DNA from: Aurelia coerulea
Lineage: Eukaryota; Cnidaria; Scyphozoa; Semaeostomeae; Ulmaridae
Direction of reading: 5' to 3'
NCBI GenBank assembly: GCA_039566865.1
Contig: CM076945.1
Span: 5,445,501-5,509,500, forward strand
DNA: 64,000 bases
Position numbers and translations under genes: made by a program. Position 1 is the first letter of the stretch; each line of letters opens with the position of its first letter. The notes below the pieces were generated by a model. It made no database searches. It saw only the letters and a list, made by a program, of their open reading frames with translations, and was not told where the DNA came from. Shown piece after piece: positions 24,301 through 33,699 of this stretch.

Positions 24301-26386
24301 ATTCTGACTGCTACCTGAATTTTGCACCGCTCAAGTTCTCCTTATTGTACTCCTAAAGTACTGCGAAATGGAGCTCATTAGAATATTTTTTTGGTAAAAT
24401 TACTGTTAAGGTCAGGTTATCCTACCGTTTGAGAACTGCTAAACAATTGAAAAGAGTGGCCATAATACTGCTAAACTATGGCCTGACTGTTTTGTACAGG
24501 GGTCGCTCTTGACAACGCTCTCATGAGATCATTGTGGCCTTGTTAATATCTCAGATTATTAGCATAATTGTTGCTGTTGTTGTAAACATATTTAATTAAA
24601 TATCTATATGCATATTCCTTGCAGTCAGATGTGGCATCATTCCCTTTGTCCCTCTCACAAAGGTTCTCATTGTTGTCTAGACAGTTCTATTGGCAAAACC
24701 GCAACATGGGCGAAGTCAAACCGCAGGTGAAAACGTCGCCCAACGTTCCGTTCCTCCTCAAAACGCCCTCTGTTTCCAGTCAACACTCTGGTCGAGGGGT
24801 TATTCGCCAATTTCCTCAACCCACTTTCGGCTTGCGAAGCCGCTAACAATATACATACATATATAGTATACAGTAGTATACAGTACATATACAGTACACA
24901 TATATACAAAGTCAACTAATCAAAATCGAATATTACCTACAGTAAACAAATTAAATATTTTCATAAATTATAACATTAAGTTATTGGCAGGCAGGCAATG
25001 ACATGCACTACATTTGCAAGTCCATCCCAATTTTATTTGATTTTCTGCTGATTTCAGATCGTTTGGTAGGCCTTTCCAAATCTGTGGCCATCAGACTGTT
25101 GGACCCAACTGTTGTTTGATTTGGCCTAACATGGGCTAAGTTATTTGGATTTCTTAATGAATAATTTGAAGTCCGTAATCTAAAAATGTTCTGCATGAAA
25201 GGTGGGTTTAACTGTTTTGAATATTTCAATGTGGGACAAAGGATTCTTTGGAGAGCTATGAGCATCATGCATTTATCTGCCTTCAAGAGCAAATCTTAAT
25301 ACAAACTGGTATGATCATGATAGAGAAATCTTAGAGCGTGTTCTTGTAACTGTTCAATTTTCTGCAATGATTTGGAAGATGAGAAATTAAAATAAGAACA
25401 AATTCTTACTATCTGTTTCCTGTTTGGTATCCAGTGCCCATAGAGACATCCTCATCATCTCCATCATCTGATTCTAACAGTCTTGAATAGGGTGTCAAAT
25501 TATTTTTGCCTCTACCTCTACCTCTGCCTCGGTCATTGTATCTTCCACCACCTATAAACGAGAAAGAAGTGCAAAGATGGTGTAGATGGTGTATAGTATT
25601 TCTTTGCCTAGATATCATAAAATGACTTATAAAATTGTCTTGGCACTGAAAAAATTAGCAAGGAAGTTTTATGATGAGTTGGATACTTGGTGTAAAATCC
25701 TATCAAAGTCCTGATAAATAATATGAGATTTTCAAGTCCCAAATATAATTGTTTATCATTTTTCAAGACAATTTCCTCTCAGGTTCCTCTCCACGTTGAT
25801 TGAGGCACCTATGTGTGGTTATTCTTAGTGATCAAACATATCCTATACTAATACTATTATACAAATATATAATGGTTTGATTTTGAAAAAGTATATTTAG
25901 GTCAATACAAGAGTGGAAAAATTGGTCTGTGGATTGCTATTTGCTATTGGTCTCCTTTTGTTTTGGCACTATATTTCAAAAGAATATGGTTACATGGTAA
26001 TAATAATGAATAGAAAATGTAACATTTTGTGTTTGACCCAGCTTTCTTTGTTGATCCTTGTACAATTTTATTGACAGCCTCTCTAGGATCTATCTGCAAT
26101 GAAATGCTGATAACATATTTCCAGCGATCTTCGTAAGGTTGCAGATTCCTGCTGCTGAGTGACATTATTTATAGGCCATGCAAGAAATAAAATGCTGCGC
26201 CTTACCACCATGTCCACGATTTCGACCCCTTCCTCTTGATCGTCCACGATAACTATTCCCTCCTCTGTACGGCTCATTTTCTTCCCTATCCATGTGTGCG
26301 TTTCCTCCGATCCTTCTTGTTCCATCTCTGTTTGTTGTTACCGATATTTTAGCATCATTTATCGCCTTCAGAAAATTTGACGCCAT
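3397..26386 (-). CDS. NXF1: NXF1, nuclear RNA export factor (TAP), whole gene
   Basis: This is the general mRNA export receptor, which carries mRNPs through nuclear pores as a dimer with NXT1/p15. Minus-strand exons with matching phases: 26386-26206, 25551-25410, 23913-23805, 23677-23594, 22551-22447, 20724-20599, 20113-20044, 19921-19833, 16132-16025, 15411-15296, 14906-14870, 13773-13705, 13101-13046, 10951-10925, 10547-10489, 10007-9946, 9154-9039, 8542-8500, 6207-6162, 6069-6012, 5529-5458, 4458-4397 and 3544-3484 (or on to the stop at 3397). They give about 633 residues; human NXF1 has 619. The domain order RGG tail, RNA-binding domain, LRR, NTF2-like, UBA is complete. Two short exons are not located, one between 13,046 and 10,951 and one between 8,500 and 6,207. 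The start ATG at 26,386 has an A-rich, AACATGG context. The gene is spread over 23 kb because its introns are full of transposons. Confidence 0.9.
3740..3911 (-). repeat. tRNA-derived SINE, minus strand
   Basis: On the minus strand the copy starts GCGGGGATGGCTCAGTGG (A-box type) and has a B box GGTAGTTCGAGTCC about 40 nt later, as in a tRNA gene. It then runs into an unrelated tail with no CCA end and no clean acceptor stem. It lies in the intron between the last two NXF1 exons. A tRNA-related SINE head is the best reading; an intact tRNA gene is unlikely. Confidence 0.6.
4289..4338. repeat. 24-bp tandem duplication
   Basis: The unit containing TTAGAATTCGAAACAAAAGA occurs twice in direct succession, inside an NXF1 intron. 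Confidence 0.8.
5040..5107. repeat. 36-bp tandem duplication
   Basis: A unit starting GCTTAAAATGACCATGCTGC begins at 5,040 and again at 5,076 with essentially no change. It lies in an NXF1 intron. Confidence 0.85.
5591..5770. repeat. 90-bp tandem duplication, two near-identical copies
   Basis: 5,591-5,680 and 5,681-5,770 are direct copies with about two differences (TTCAG/TTTAG and CTTTGG/CTCTGG). The pair sits in the intron between NXF1 exons 6069-6012 and 5529-5458. The low divergence points to a recent duplication. Confidence 0.9.
6300..6600 (-). repeat. Dispersed repeat, copy 1 of an inverted pair (partner at 20,920-21,290)
   Basis: Both copies share, in opposite orientation, a block around CCTTCCCGTGGATAT, a TTTCTGCAGAAAGTC block, a cctgcaaaaacgagtg block and a cctcctgagta-type block in the same order. 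Both lie in NXF1 introns. No coding potential is recognised. Confidence 0.6.
7180..7281. mobile_element. Small mariner-like MITE end (ACTCACCCGGTA terminus)
   Basis: The sequence ends TTTACTCACCCGGTA next to TA. Its interior (a block around GATATTCAGGGAGCAGTG) is shared with copies at 21,410-21,482 and 22,960-23,072, so this is a short non-autonomous family. TA flanks and a CCGGGTG-type terminus suggest Tc1/mariner mobilisation. The left boundary is approximate. Confidence 0.5.
7871..8240. mobile_element. Foldback/MITE-like element with GGGGCTG termini
   Basis: The left end TTAACGGGGCTGTTCAAG and the right end, which reads TTACAGGGGCTGGACAACC on the other strand, are imperfect inverted repeats about 370 bp apart. 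There is no ORF of note. It lies in the NXF1 intron between exons 8542-8500 and 6207-6162. Confidence 0.45.
9507..9804. mobile_element. MITE with GGGGCTCCGTC inverted termini
   Basis: AAAGGGGCTCCGTC at the left is mirrored by GACGGAGCCCCTTT at the right, about 298 bp in all, in an NXF1 intron. The interior near 9,613-9,680 is repeated in reverse orientation at 30,110-30,180 (block around CATATCTTTTACGATTGCT), so the family has further copies. Confidence 0.65.
12985..13016. repeat. (AACTGT)n microsatellite beside an NXF1 exon
   Basis: About five hexamer units start roughly 30 nt downstream (in gene direction) of the splice donor of exon 13101-13046. Because the unit is six nt, the minus-strand frame stays open through it as a Thr-Val run. 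Confidence 0.85.
14214..14421. mobile_element. Palindromic (foldback) element nested in GTCCGAAA-rich repeat
   Basis: TCGACTTGTTTTCC, GGCGCCATTTTAATCCGATT and GGGCCCTTGAA on the left are mirrored on the right in reverse order. The arms are about 75 bp around a short spacer. Flanking DNA (14,070-14,120 and 14,455-14,560) is full of (T)TTCGGAC and GTCCGAAA units and looks like a second, older element split by this one. Confidence 0.65.
15128..15190 (-). pseudogene. Decayed partial copy of NXF1 exon 10 and its donor
   Basis: On the minus strand this reads TTCGAAATATCATGGAAACC and then a block ending AACGATATGCTATTTGAAG. Real exon 10 (15411-15296) ends TTCGAAATATCAAGGGAACC and then AAAGGTATGCTATTATAAG. 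The similarity crosses the splice site into the intron. The donor GT is changed to AT in the copy, so it cannot be spliced the same way. Confidence 0.55.
16275..17365. mobile_element. Nested inverted-repeat elements: outer palindrome, 340-bp foldback, and a mariner-like MITE
   Basis: Three layers are visible. An outer pair, CTAGGACGATATTAAAGTA near 16,296 and its mirror near 17,331-17,350, encloses the rest. A foldback at 16,325-16,670 has arms such as GGCGGCCATTTTCTTCCC. A mariner-type MITE at 16,700-17,329 has ends TACCGGGTGAGCCAGAAA and its mirror TTCTGGCTCACCCGGTA, with TA on both sides. All lie in the NXF1 intron upstream of exon 16132-16025. Confidence 0.75.
17724..18701. mobile_element. 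DNA transposon remnant, 978 bp, TIR TACCAACCTCGTTCCC
   Basis: The left end TACCAACCTCGTTCCCAGGG is mirrored by a right end that reads TACCAATCTCGTCCCCAGAG on the other strand. CTG lies on both outer sides and may be a short target duplication. No transposase frame was recognised, so it is non-autonomous or decayed. Degenerate AGAGGTGTATCTT units flank it on both sides (17,697 and 18,714-18,810). Confidence 0.65.
19062..19576. mobile_element. 515-bp foldback MITE bounded by TTAA
   Basis: TTAAAGGTGGTGTGAAGCG on the left is mirrored by CGCTTCACAACACCTTTAA on the right. The arms extend over 100 bp with blocks such as TTTATTGATGCAAATGAATA. TTAA at both edges would suit a piggyBac-type target duplication, but the class is not proven. 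A related end is visible near 61,510-61,560. Confidence 0.7.
20155..20350 (+). repeat. tRNA-derived SINE, plus strand
   Basis: An A-box-like TGGATGGTTAGCG and a B box GGGTCGAACCC about 45 nt downstream mark a tRNA-like head. An unrelated body with no tRNA fold follows. It lies between NXF1 exons 20724-20599 and 20113-20044. Confidence 0.55.
20920..21290 (+). repeat. Dispersed repeat, copy 2 of an inverted pair (partner at 6,300-6,600)
   Basis: It shares ordered blocks with the reverse complement of 6,300-6,600 (CCTTCCCGTGGATAT, TTTTCTGCAGAAAGTC, aacctgcaaaaacgag). It lies in an NXF1 intron. Confidence 0.6.
22627..22775 (+). repeat. Dispersed repeat shared with 1,786-1,935 and 37,840-37,980
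   Basis: All three copies carry, in one order and orientation, ACGATATTTTG, a TTTGAATGTA/ACGTA block, a GTGATAGAAGCT-type block, TGAAAATAT-type sequence, CAATCCA and AATAGCT. There is no open frame in common, so this looks like a non-coding repeat or a very old element. Confidence 0.6.
22960..23072. mobile_element. 113-bp mariner-like MITE
   Basis: TACACTGGGTGAGTCTGAG at the left is mirrored by a right end reading TACCAGGTAAGTCAATAAA on the other strand, with TA at both edges. It contains the GATATTGAGGGAGCAGTA block seen at 7,210 and 21,410. A second, longer family member resembling 35,104-35,687 follows at about 23,090-23,572. Confidence 0.55.
23594..26386 (-). other. NXF1: NXF1 exons 1-4: Gly/Arg-rich N-terminus and start of the RNA-binding domain
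   Basis: Exon 1 (26386-26206) ends in an [15 protein letters not shown] stretch. Exon 2 (25551-25410) adds GRGRGRGK and then an acidic patch [12 protein letters not shown], like the R-rich and acidic N-terminus of vertebrate NXF1. Exon 3 (23913-23805) carries NRYTPYGGR and ends RWFKVI. Exon 4 (23677-23594) continues [16 protein letters not shown], the first strand and helix of the non-canonical RRM. Phases are 1-1, 2-2, 0-0, so the joins are secure. The arginine-rich segment is where NXF1 binds RNA and the TREX adaptor ALYREF. Confidence 0.9.
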
Positions 26387-26512
26387 GTTTTCTTCTTTGC
26401 AAAATCTATAAAGAACTGCATGGTACCTCTGCGGAGCTGAAATGGTCTCGAGGCGATTTCATTCACTTCAATTTGATTCTGTTCAAATAAATTTGGCGGG
26501 AACAGGAAGAAG
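26387..26512. promoter_or_regulatory. Bidirectional promoter between NXF1 and the cysteine-rich gene
   Basis: The NXF1 start codon (minus, 26,386) and the start codon of the plus-strand gene (26,513) are only 126 bp apart, so 5' UTRs and promoters must overlap. No TATA box stands out. An E2F-type site TTTGGCGGGAA lies at 26,492-26,502, 10 bp before the plus-strand ATG. It may be in the core promoter or the 5' UTR. Confidence 0.55.
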
Positions 26513-29500
26513 ATGTCCCAAATGATGGAAAAGCAAGATGAAGTTAGCACGGTAAAGTAAACTTGTAGTACAAATTTTGTACTAATTTTTAAGATTTTAC
26601 ATAGAATTGCCTGGGCCTGACCACTGGCTAGCTACTGGCATTGGCCTTTCTCTCAAGGTCAACACTGAGCAGGGATTATTTTTGGACCTTGGGCCTACGG
26701 CTTTTTTAAACTTTAGGCCTAGCCACTGGCACTGCACTGCAAAGTTTGCTGTTCCCCTTGCAATCTTTGTGCAACCAATAGTCTATTGTTTATAAACAAA
26801 AGACCTGCATAAATTCCCCGCGCAGAAAACAAACTCCACAGTCTGGCACTTTACGCGTAGACCCATTATCCCAAAGGAGGAAAGGGTCTACGAAACAAAG
26901 AGCAAAAGCTTGCTACTGAGGTTTCTAGATTTCTGGAAACTTGATTTATACAGCCTTTGTTTCAGCCATAGAAATATTTCTTTTTCTATGGTTTCAACGC
27001 GTTTCACAAATAATTTGAAAAGGGGATTAGAATGATTAATTGGGCGGCCGTAGCAAGCCTTTGCTCTTTGTTTCGTAGACCCTTTCCTCCTTTGGGATAA
27101 TGGGTCTACGCGTAGGCTAGCACTTTAGCACATACATGATTTATAAGCATACACCATTATTGTACATAAATGTCCTGAACCAAAGGACCAGTTCCAGAAT
27201 CCATTGTCTGTTCTCGAGGAGATCTCGCACGTGCAGACCAACAAAGCAATGGTCTGTTTGCATGTAAAGGCTGTGATTTCTTTGCTTTTTAAAAGTAGAG
27301 AGAACAAAATATCTTCTTCAAAGTCGGCATGGCATTGAATCCCTGTGAAAAATCTCATGCGTGCAGTTGCCAAGCTCTCCAGACTGGCTTAAGTGAAATG
27401 ATGCCTAAAAGGAGGGGAACATTAGGTAAATCTGATGATCCAAGAAAATTTCAATGAAATCAGCTTTCACATATTTCAATGAAATCCCTTATTTTTCATT
27501 TTCTATCTTCAAAATTTTGACTCGAATCCAGTGCAGCAATGGAAGGATCCAAAAATCCAAGCAAAATGTTGCAAAAATCCTAAATCTGTATGAAAACATC
27601 ACCTTGGTCCAGAAATTTGAAAACTCAACGCTCCCCTCTCCAAACAGTATTTAACATGAAATGCTGATGCAAATATTTCACTCTTCAAAAAAATTTGCAT
27701 GCAAGACTAATCATTCTTGTGCAAGTCTGATTGAGAGCCCTGCCATGTGTAGCATATTGCATCATTTAGGTGGCAGAGGTGTAGGAGACAGGAGGCTGGG
27801 GGCGCAACAGCCTCCCCCAAAGTTGGAAAAATTAGCAAAAATCAGCCATAATCAGGCAAAATCCGCCTTAAGTCGGGCAAAATTTTTGTAAACAATGGAT
27901 TTCTTGTCGAGTAGCCCCCCCTCCAAATTTGATCTTTCCCTATGCTTATGTTAGGTGGAACAATCAATGACAGTGTAAGATTGATGTGATGTCATTTCTT
28001 TAACAGATAAGAGATCATATCACTGATCTGCAACATGCAAAGAAAAGACAGCTTATCCAGCTACAGAGATTGCCTATGTTACAATATAAGAATCTCTTGG
28101 ACAGAAATGACGAAATTGTCAATAATGAGGAATCAAGTAACGTGATATGTTCCCTGGGCGCCTTTCAGGATCAAAGGTATTCAATAACAGTGAATTAAAA
28201 GATTTTGTTTGAACATACAGTACTGTAGCCTGTGTGCAGACTTTACAGGAATAAGTGCCCCTGACTCTTATTGTCCCACGGCCGAATGAAAATATGTTTT
28301 GCATTTCTCAAAACCATTTTTCAGCAGAATGCAATGCTCCCAATGGCGCCTCTGTATAATTGATTGTTCTTGCATCCTCAAAAGCATCGTTCCTTTACCC
28401 ACAGACATGTGTGGGAGTGGTTCTGCTGAATCTTCAAAACAGCACATTGTACGTCATTGCCCATACTTTACTTATTTCTGTGAAGTCTGCAAACAGGATA
28501 GCTTGAATGTACATCCTGCATATTAATGTCAATGTGCAAGAAATGACCTTGCAGGCTGAAAAATTGTCCACAAGTAAAAAGTAAAAATCATCACTGTTGG
28601 ATTCGAAAAGAAAATGCAAGAAAAAATCTGGTCAGCAACCACAGTAGGCATATGATTGAAGACATTTCCTTGAAAGTCTCAAAGAATTGGTAAAAACTGT
28701 ACAACATGTAGGTTTGATTGTGAATATATGTGGACCGGGTAAATTTTTGAAGGTATGTGGATGACATTTCCTTGGGGTAGTCAATGACAGTACAGTATGC
28801 TACATGTACGAAAATACAAGGCCATGTACTGTAATAGCCATGTACAAGCCTTGTAGTTATGGCCTTGTAACCTTGTTATAGCCTGGAATAGCCTTGCTGT
28901 AACCTTGTAAATGGCTTGAAAAATGCTAATTGGCCTTGTAGAAGCCTTGTAGAAACCTTTGTTAGACTGGTTGCAGCTTGGAATCTTACTGATAGCCTTG
29001 TAATTTTCTTCCAAGGTTAGTACAAGGTCATAACAAGGTCATAATCCCCTCTACAATGCTAAAACTTGGCCTGTACAAGGCCAAGTTTACTAGCCTTGTA
29101 TTTTTGTACAGGTAGCATTAAGTGTGCTCAAACTTAACAATAATAACAATTTACTTAACAACAATGATTTATTATGACCCATGTTTTAAGATCCAAACTG
29201 GCTGAAATCCACTTTAATTCATCTTCCAAGGACTAGACTCTTATGCAAGTTGGCCTTTGATGTGAATGATCTTTCTGTTGCCTTGGAGAAGAAAACTACT
29301 GCTGAACTGACTAGGAAAATAAGAAGGAAATATTTCCTACAAGGAGGTAATAGACCAATTTCATTTTATTCTGAAGGTTTATGTCAAGTCATTAACAGAA
29401 ATGATTTGACTTTATTTAAGAGCCATATGATTTTGATCTAAACTTACAATGGACTTCTTTATCAACTTTACAATAAAAACCAAACTGGCTGCAGCTCAGG

Positions 29501-32500
29501 TGATCATGAACTATTTTCTCATAAAAATATTTGCTAGTTGATATTTCTTCAACATCGTTGATATTGCCTATGAAGGACAGAGCAGAAACTGCGTGCACAT
29601 GTGCGAAAATTCATAACGTTGTGCCCCACTAGCTCCCTGCAACAGATCCCAAAATTAGACAACACTTTATATTTTCTTCCTTAGGCCTCAAACCCTTGGT
29701 TTATCATTTCAAAAAGCTTATGTGTCCAAACAATTCCTTATATCAGATTGCTTGATGACATCATTTTACGCAGTTTCTGTTCTGTCCCTATTATGAGGTA
29801 GATCATTATTCATACTGTTCCAAATCTTCTCTATTCTCAGACATTCTGTTCACAGGGAACACCTACTGTACACCAATAACAAAAAGTTTGGGCAGGCAAA
29901 CCTGAATGAAATTTTGTCCAAAACATTCTTGGACATGAATGAAACATGCGTTTTGTTAACAAGTTTGTCCTGCATAGAATCATCCAAAATCTTTCTTTTT
30001 CTAGATGATTTTCTGATAAAGAGTATTCCTGTACATCCATTACTTCTTGAGTGGTATATAGAGCTGAAGAAGCATTGCGAGGAGTCTGGTAATGTTTTTA
30101 TTATGCAGAGAAATCCTTGTACTTTACAGAGGAATGAGCCCAACGTTCATATCTTTTACGATTGCTCTGATATAAGTAGAGTTTACATGGTCACGTTTTA
30201 AAGGACAAGTCCGGGGTTGGTATGATTGATGATAAAATACAAGATAATACTGCTATGAATGATGTATGATGCTTTTTCCCACTATTTTTCACCTTCTCCT
30301 TGTGAAATAACGTATAAGGAATTTGAGGGAAGTGACATCATATCGCGCAAACGAAAACGAGGCTGTGTGAGTATTTTTTCACCTGTTTATCGTAGCAAGC
30401 CTCTTTATCGTGTTCTTGCGCCATTTTCAATGCATGAGTATACGATAAAAGAGGCTTGCAACGATAAAGAGGCAAAAAACAATCACACAGCCTCGTTTTT
30501 GTTTGTGCGATATGACGTCACTTCGCTCAAATTGCTTATTTGAATACGTAATTTCACAAGGAGAAGGTGAAAAATAGCGGAAAAGGTATCATACATCATT
30601 CATAGCAGTATTATTTTGTATTTTATCATCAACAATACCAACCCCGGACTTGTACTTTAATGGCTTGGGTGAAGCCAATAAACGAACTGCATAAAACTGC
30701 AGAAGACGACTACGTTTACAAGTAAATTTCGATTTTAAAGATAAGAAATAAATAACCTTATTGCAAGATGAAAGTGCAAGGTTTGTGACTCAGAAATGTG
30801 TTGAGAAAACTTTATGAGATATCAGCAATGCAGCTTGCTTGAATGGACTAAAATTTCATACATTTCATAAGAATGATTCCGTTTGATCTTTATTTGATTT
30901 TCGATTATGTTTGTAGGAAAAGAAGTATCTGTTAACACCAGCCCATTTGCATTGCCAGACAAGGAAGCATACAATATCAAGTACGAGCCTTTTTGTTCAA
31001 GATGCAAAGAACTGATTGGACTTTCAGATGAAAAGAATTGCATGTCATATCCCTTGGATAGACATCGAACAGCATTACTTGCTTTTTCTTCGTGTCGCAA
31101 TGGAGTCTGTTGCCGAATTTGCGTTGAATGCAAGTGCAGACTTTGCCCCGTGAAAAGGTAAGTTTTCTTTACCTCGTTCGGTAGAATTGCGACCAACATC
31201 GAGAAGTTGAGAAAATTTTAGACCAGTAGTTGATGATATTTGGTCGCAGTTTCATTATCGTACTACTTTATAATAATGCAACGATTTCTAACCAATGGCT
31301 CAGTTTCAAAAGTTAACCCTTTTGCTGTAGATATTCGAAGATTATGAATTGTTACAATACATATTACTGTCTACCATACGAATAAGTACTATACAACACT
31401 ACAGGGACTAAGCCACAAAGAACAAATTAGCATGACTTTCTCGTTGTCATCACATTTAAAGTGCCTATCTGGTCCAATTTTCAAAATTGCCCACAGGGAA
31501 TTTTTTGAAAGCTCTGGTTGCACTCGTCATAAAAAAATATATATGACAAATTTCTTTGAATTGTATATTTCTGTAAAATAGAGTTTGAAGCCGCCGCTTT
31601 TCGAAAAGAATGCGCACTTGCGGGTCTGGGTCGAGAGCGGCTTGTGACGTACCTTCAGGAATGCCTCAAGGGTTAGGGTATTGTGTTGTTGCTGTTGCGG
31701 TTTGTTTTGTTTGGTACGAAGGCTTCGCTGCTGTTGTGACTTGCTTTAAAACGTTGTCCAAAATTAGCTCCGAATGCAACCATGACAGAGGCAGTTCAAG
31801 AGGGAAGGATGCCAGAAAGAAATGCGAGAGGATTAACTGAAGTTGGGCCTCAATTTTTAGTTGCTGGGGGATGACGCTACCAGGACAGCTTACAAAGAAA
31901 TCGAGAAAACAAGCACTTGTAAATTAAACACTATAGGCTAATATAATATAAGTTACAGTCGTGGCCAAAAATTTAAGACCACATTTTGGCCATCAACGTT
32001 TCTTCGCGTGACGAGATTGAACGCTACCGCTCTGCCTATTTTACCCTCTTCAAGTCTCATTAGGTCAACTGTCCATGTAGATTTCGAATTTTGATGTTGT
32101 TTTTGATGTTGTTTTTTGAATTTCTGCACCATTTTGCTATGACATCACAATGAAATCTATAGATATTTTCGGAAATTGTAGTGGTTCTGCCGACAAGGGG
32201 TGTGACCCAAAAATTGTGTTACTCAGCTGGATTTTACATCAATCTATGCACCATTCCATTTTATGATTTGTTTGCAAAATATTGAAACTCCACGAAGAAT
32301 GTTGCTTCAGGGAAAAAGGTAGTAGAGGGTCTTCAGTCCACAGCTATGGCCATAGGTTTAAGACCACCCTTGGAAAAGCGTGAAAAAAGTTTATGCTTAT
32401 AAGGTAAGAGCCTGTGATACTCGATGATTCGAATAATAAAGTAATTTTTGAACATTAGTTTGAATAACTATGTGATTCGTTACTTCAAACTAAAAATCAA

Positions 32501-32907
32501 GGGCTGGTCTTAAACTTGACTGATGTCAATCTGATTGATAACTGATTGAACATCAACTGATTTCAATGATTCCTGCAACCTATCCTGCATCTAAAAGTTG
32601 CAAAGGCAGTTGGAAAAGATCAATTTTGTAGCTGATATCGGCCTCAGGAACAATTCTGATCAGTGTCTTTCCTGTCAGACAATCCTTGGTATTTTTTCTC
32701 TTTCGTTCTAGTACTGATGGTAATAGCAAAATTGCACCAAACCAACTTGAAGAGGACATCATTCAGGTGACTGTCGATCCATGGCACAATGAACTGAGTA
32801 CTGTTGATTTTATCAATCAATGCAAACAATACACAGCGCTACGATTTGTACGGGAGCAGGTATGGACATCTATTGACGATCTATCAACATTGAGAAAGCG
32901 TTCGTAA
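26513..32907 (+). CDS. Unidentified cysteine-rich protein, 253 residues, five exons
   Basis: The exons 26513-26551, 28007-28176, 29231-29346, 30917-31157 and 32712-32907 join with matching phases (0, 2, 1, 2) and standard GT-AG borders, ending in TAA. The protein starts MSQMMEKQDEVST. A charged helical stretch follows (IRDHITDLQHAKKRQLIQLQ, then RLPMLQYKNLLDRND), and then KLAFDVNDLSVALEKK. Exon 4 holds ten cysteines: FCSRCKE, a lone NC, SSC, GVCCRIC, VECKCRLCP. This could bind two zinc ions. The last exon has VDPWHNELSTVDF and FVREQVW. No signal peptide or membrane segment is seen. I do not recognise the family. It shares a promoter with NXF1. Consistent phases over four introns argue for a real gene, but the third-exon acceptor could also lie 6 nt downstream. 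Confidence 0.6.
26852..27114. mobile_element. 263-bp palindromic MITE, TIR TACGCGTAGACCC
   Basis: TACGCGTAGACCCATTATCC and the following AAAGGAGGAAAGGGTCTACG are mirrored almost perfectly at the right end. The arms are about 60 bp around a short middle. GCACTT flanks the left side and AGCACTTTA lies just beyond the right side, which may reflect a target duplication. It sits in intron 1 of the cysteine-rich gene. Confidence 0.75.
28800..29112. mobile_element. Short element with TACATGTACGAAAATACAAGG termini and CCTTGTA subrepeats
   Basis: The left end ATGTACGAAAATACAAGGC is mirrored by GCCTTGTATTTTTGTACAG on the right. The interior carries many CCTTGTA/TACAAGG units on both strands, so almost the whole element can fold back. 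It lies between exons 2 and 3 of the cysteine-rich gene. Confidence 0.65.
29651..29733 (+). repeat. Dispersed repeat (second copy at 45,962-46,037)
   Basis: Both copies share CAACACTTTATATTTTCTTC, CCTT-GGGCC-type and TTTATCA-TTCAAAA-GCTTA blocks in the same order. One is in the cysteine-rich gene and one in a TIMM50 intron. Confidence 0.6.
30198..30660. mobile_element. 463-bp foldback MITE, TIR AAAGGACAAGTCCGGGGTTGG
   Basis: TTAAAGGACAAGTCCGGGG at the left is mirrored by CCCCGGACTTGTACTTTAA at the right. Long arms include CACCTTCTCCTTGTGAAAT. TTAA is present at both edges, as in the 19,062 element. It lies just upstream of the cysteine exon (30,917). Confidence 0.75.
31957..32520. mobile_element. 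Tc1/mariner-type MITE sequence
   Basis: CAGTCGTGGCCAAAAATTTA at 31,958 resembles Tc1-type termini. A second end, ACAGCTATGGCCATAGGTTT, starts near 32,341, and a mirrored block GGTCTTAAACTTGACTG ends near 32,523. Two nested or adjacent copies are likely. They lie in the last intron of the cysteine-rich gene. Confidence 0.45.
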
Positions 32908-33699
32908 TAGCTTCCTAATTATGGTTACCTCATAGTATGTCATTCCACCTAGTTAGTGCCAACTGCTAGTGAGTGGCAGCAGCTTGCTGTTTACGGTTCC
33001 TAGCATCTCGTGATGTGCCTCCAAATTTCTTGAGTAGCTTATATTTAGTGGGACCAATACACAGTTCACACAGTTCAAGATGCCAATAATCGTATATGTG
33101 ATTACGCAATGTTCGGTCTTTGCAATACGAAAATGGCAGCGGAACCTCTTCTGCATAGGAGATTAAGAACATATGGTCAGAACAAATAACAACAACTTCC
33201 TTGTCATCGCCTATCGCAATTTACATGATGCTCTCAGTATTGCTGATATGTAATTCGAAAAGAATTCATATCAAAATGGCTTGAATTGATGATGCTATCA
33301 AAAACAACATAAAACAAGAAGACCCATTTGCAGATTTGAACGTCCCTGTGAGACCAACTACAATAAGGGTATATGTATAAGAGCGTATATAAAAAGTGAC
33401 AAATATGAATAGAAACAAGAAAATTAGTGAATCTTTGCTATTTATTTTAGAAAATTTGACGTCAGAAGGGACTGGGACATGATAAGGCTCTATTCCAAAC
33501 TTTATGAAGGCGTTAAGGCGTTTTGTTTCAAGCATGGGGTATCAAAAAAAGGCAATTTTTTTGAGCAGGTTGTCAACACATGACAATAGGGGATATTTTG
33601 TTAGATTGGGTCGTTTTTCGGTCAAATTGTCATGTTTTAGAGTATACTTTTCACCAATTTTTGCTAGCACAGGTTTTTTATACATTCTGCTAAAAATTT

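Noticed and set aside
24845..24905. TATA-like promoter in ATATAC/GTATAC repeats
   Set aside because: It is a simple repeat in an NXF1 intron with no gene start nearby.
28391..28527. Open frame MCGSGSAESSKQHIVRHCPYF with CxxC in the cysteine-rich gene
   Set aside because: It has an acceptor, but no donor gives the phase needed for exon 29231-29346, while 28007-28176 joins that exon directly.
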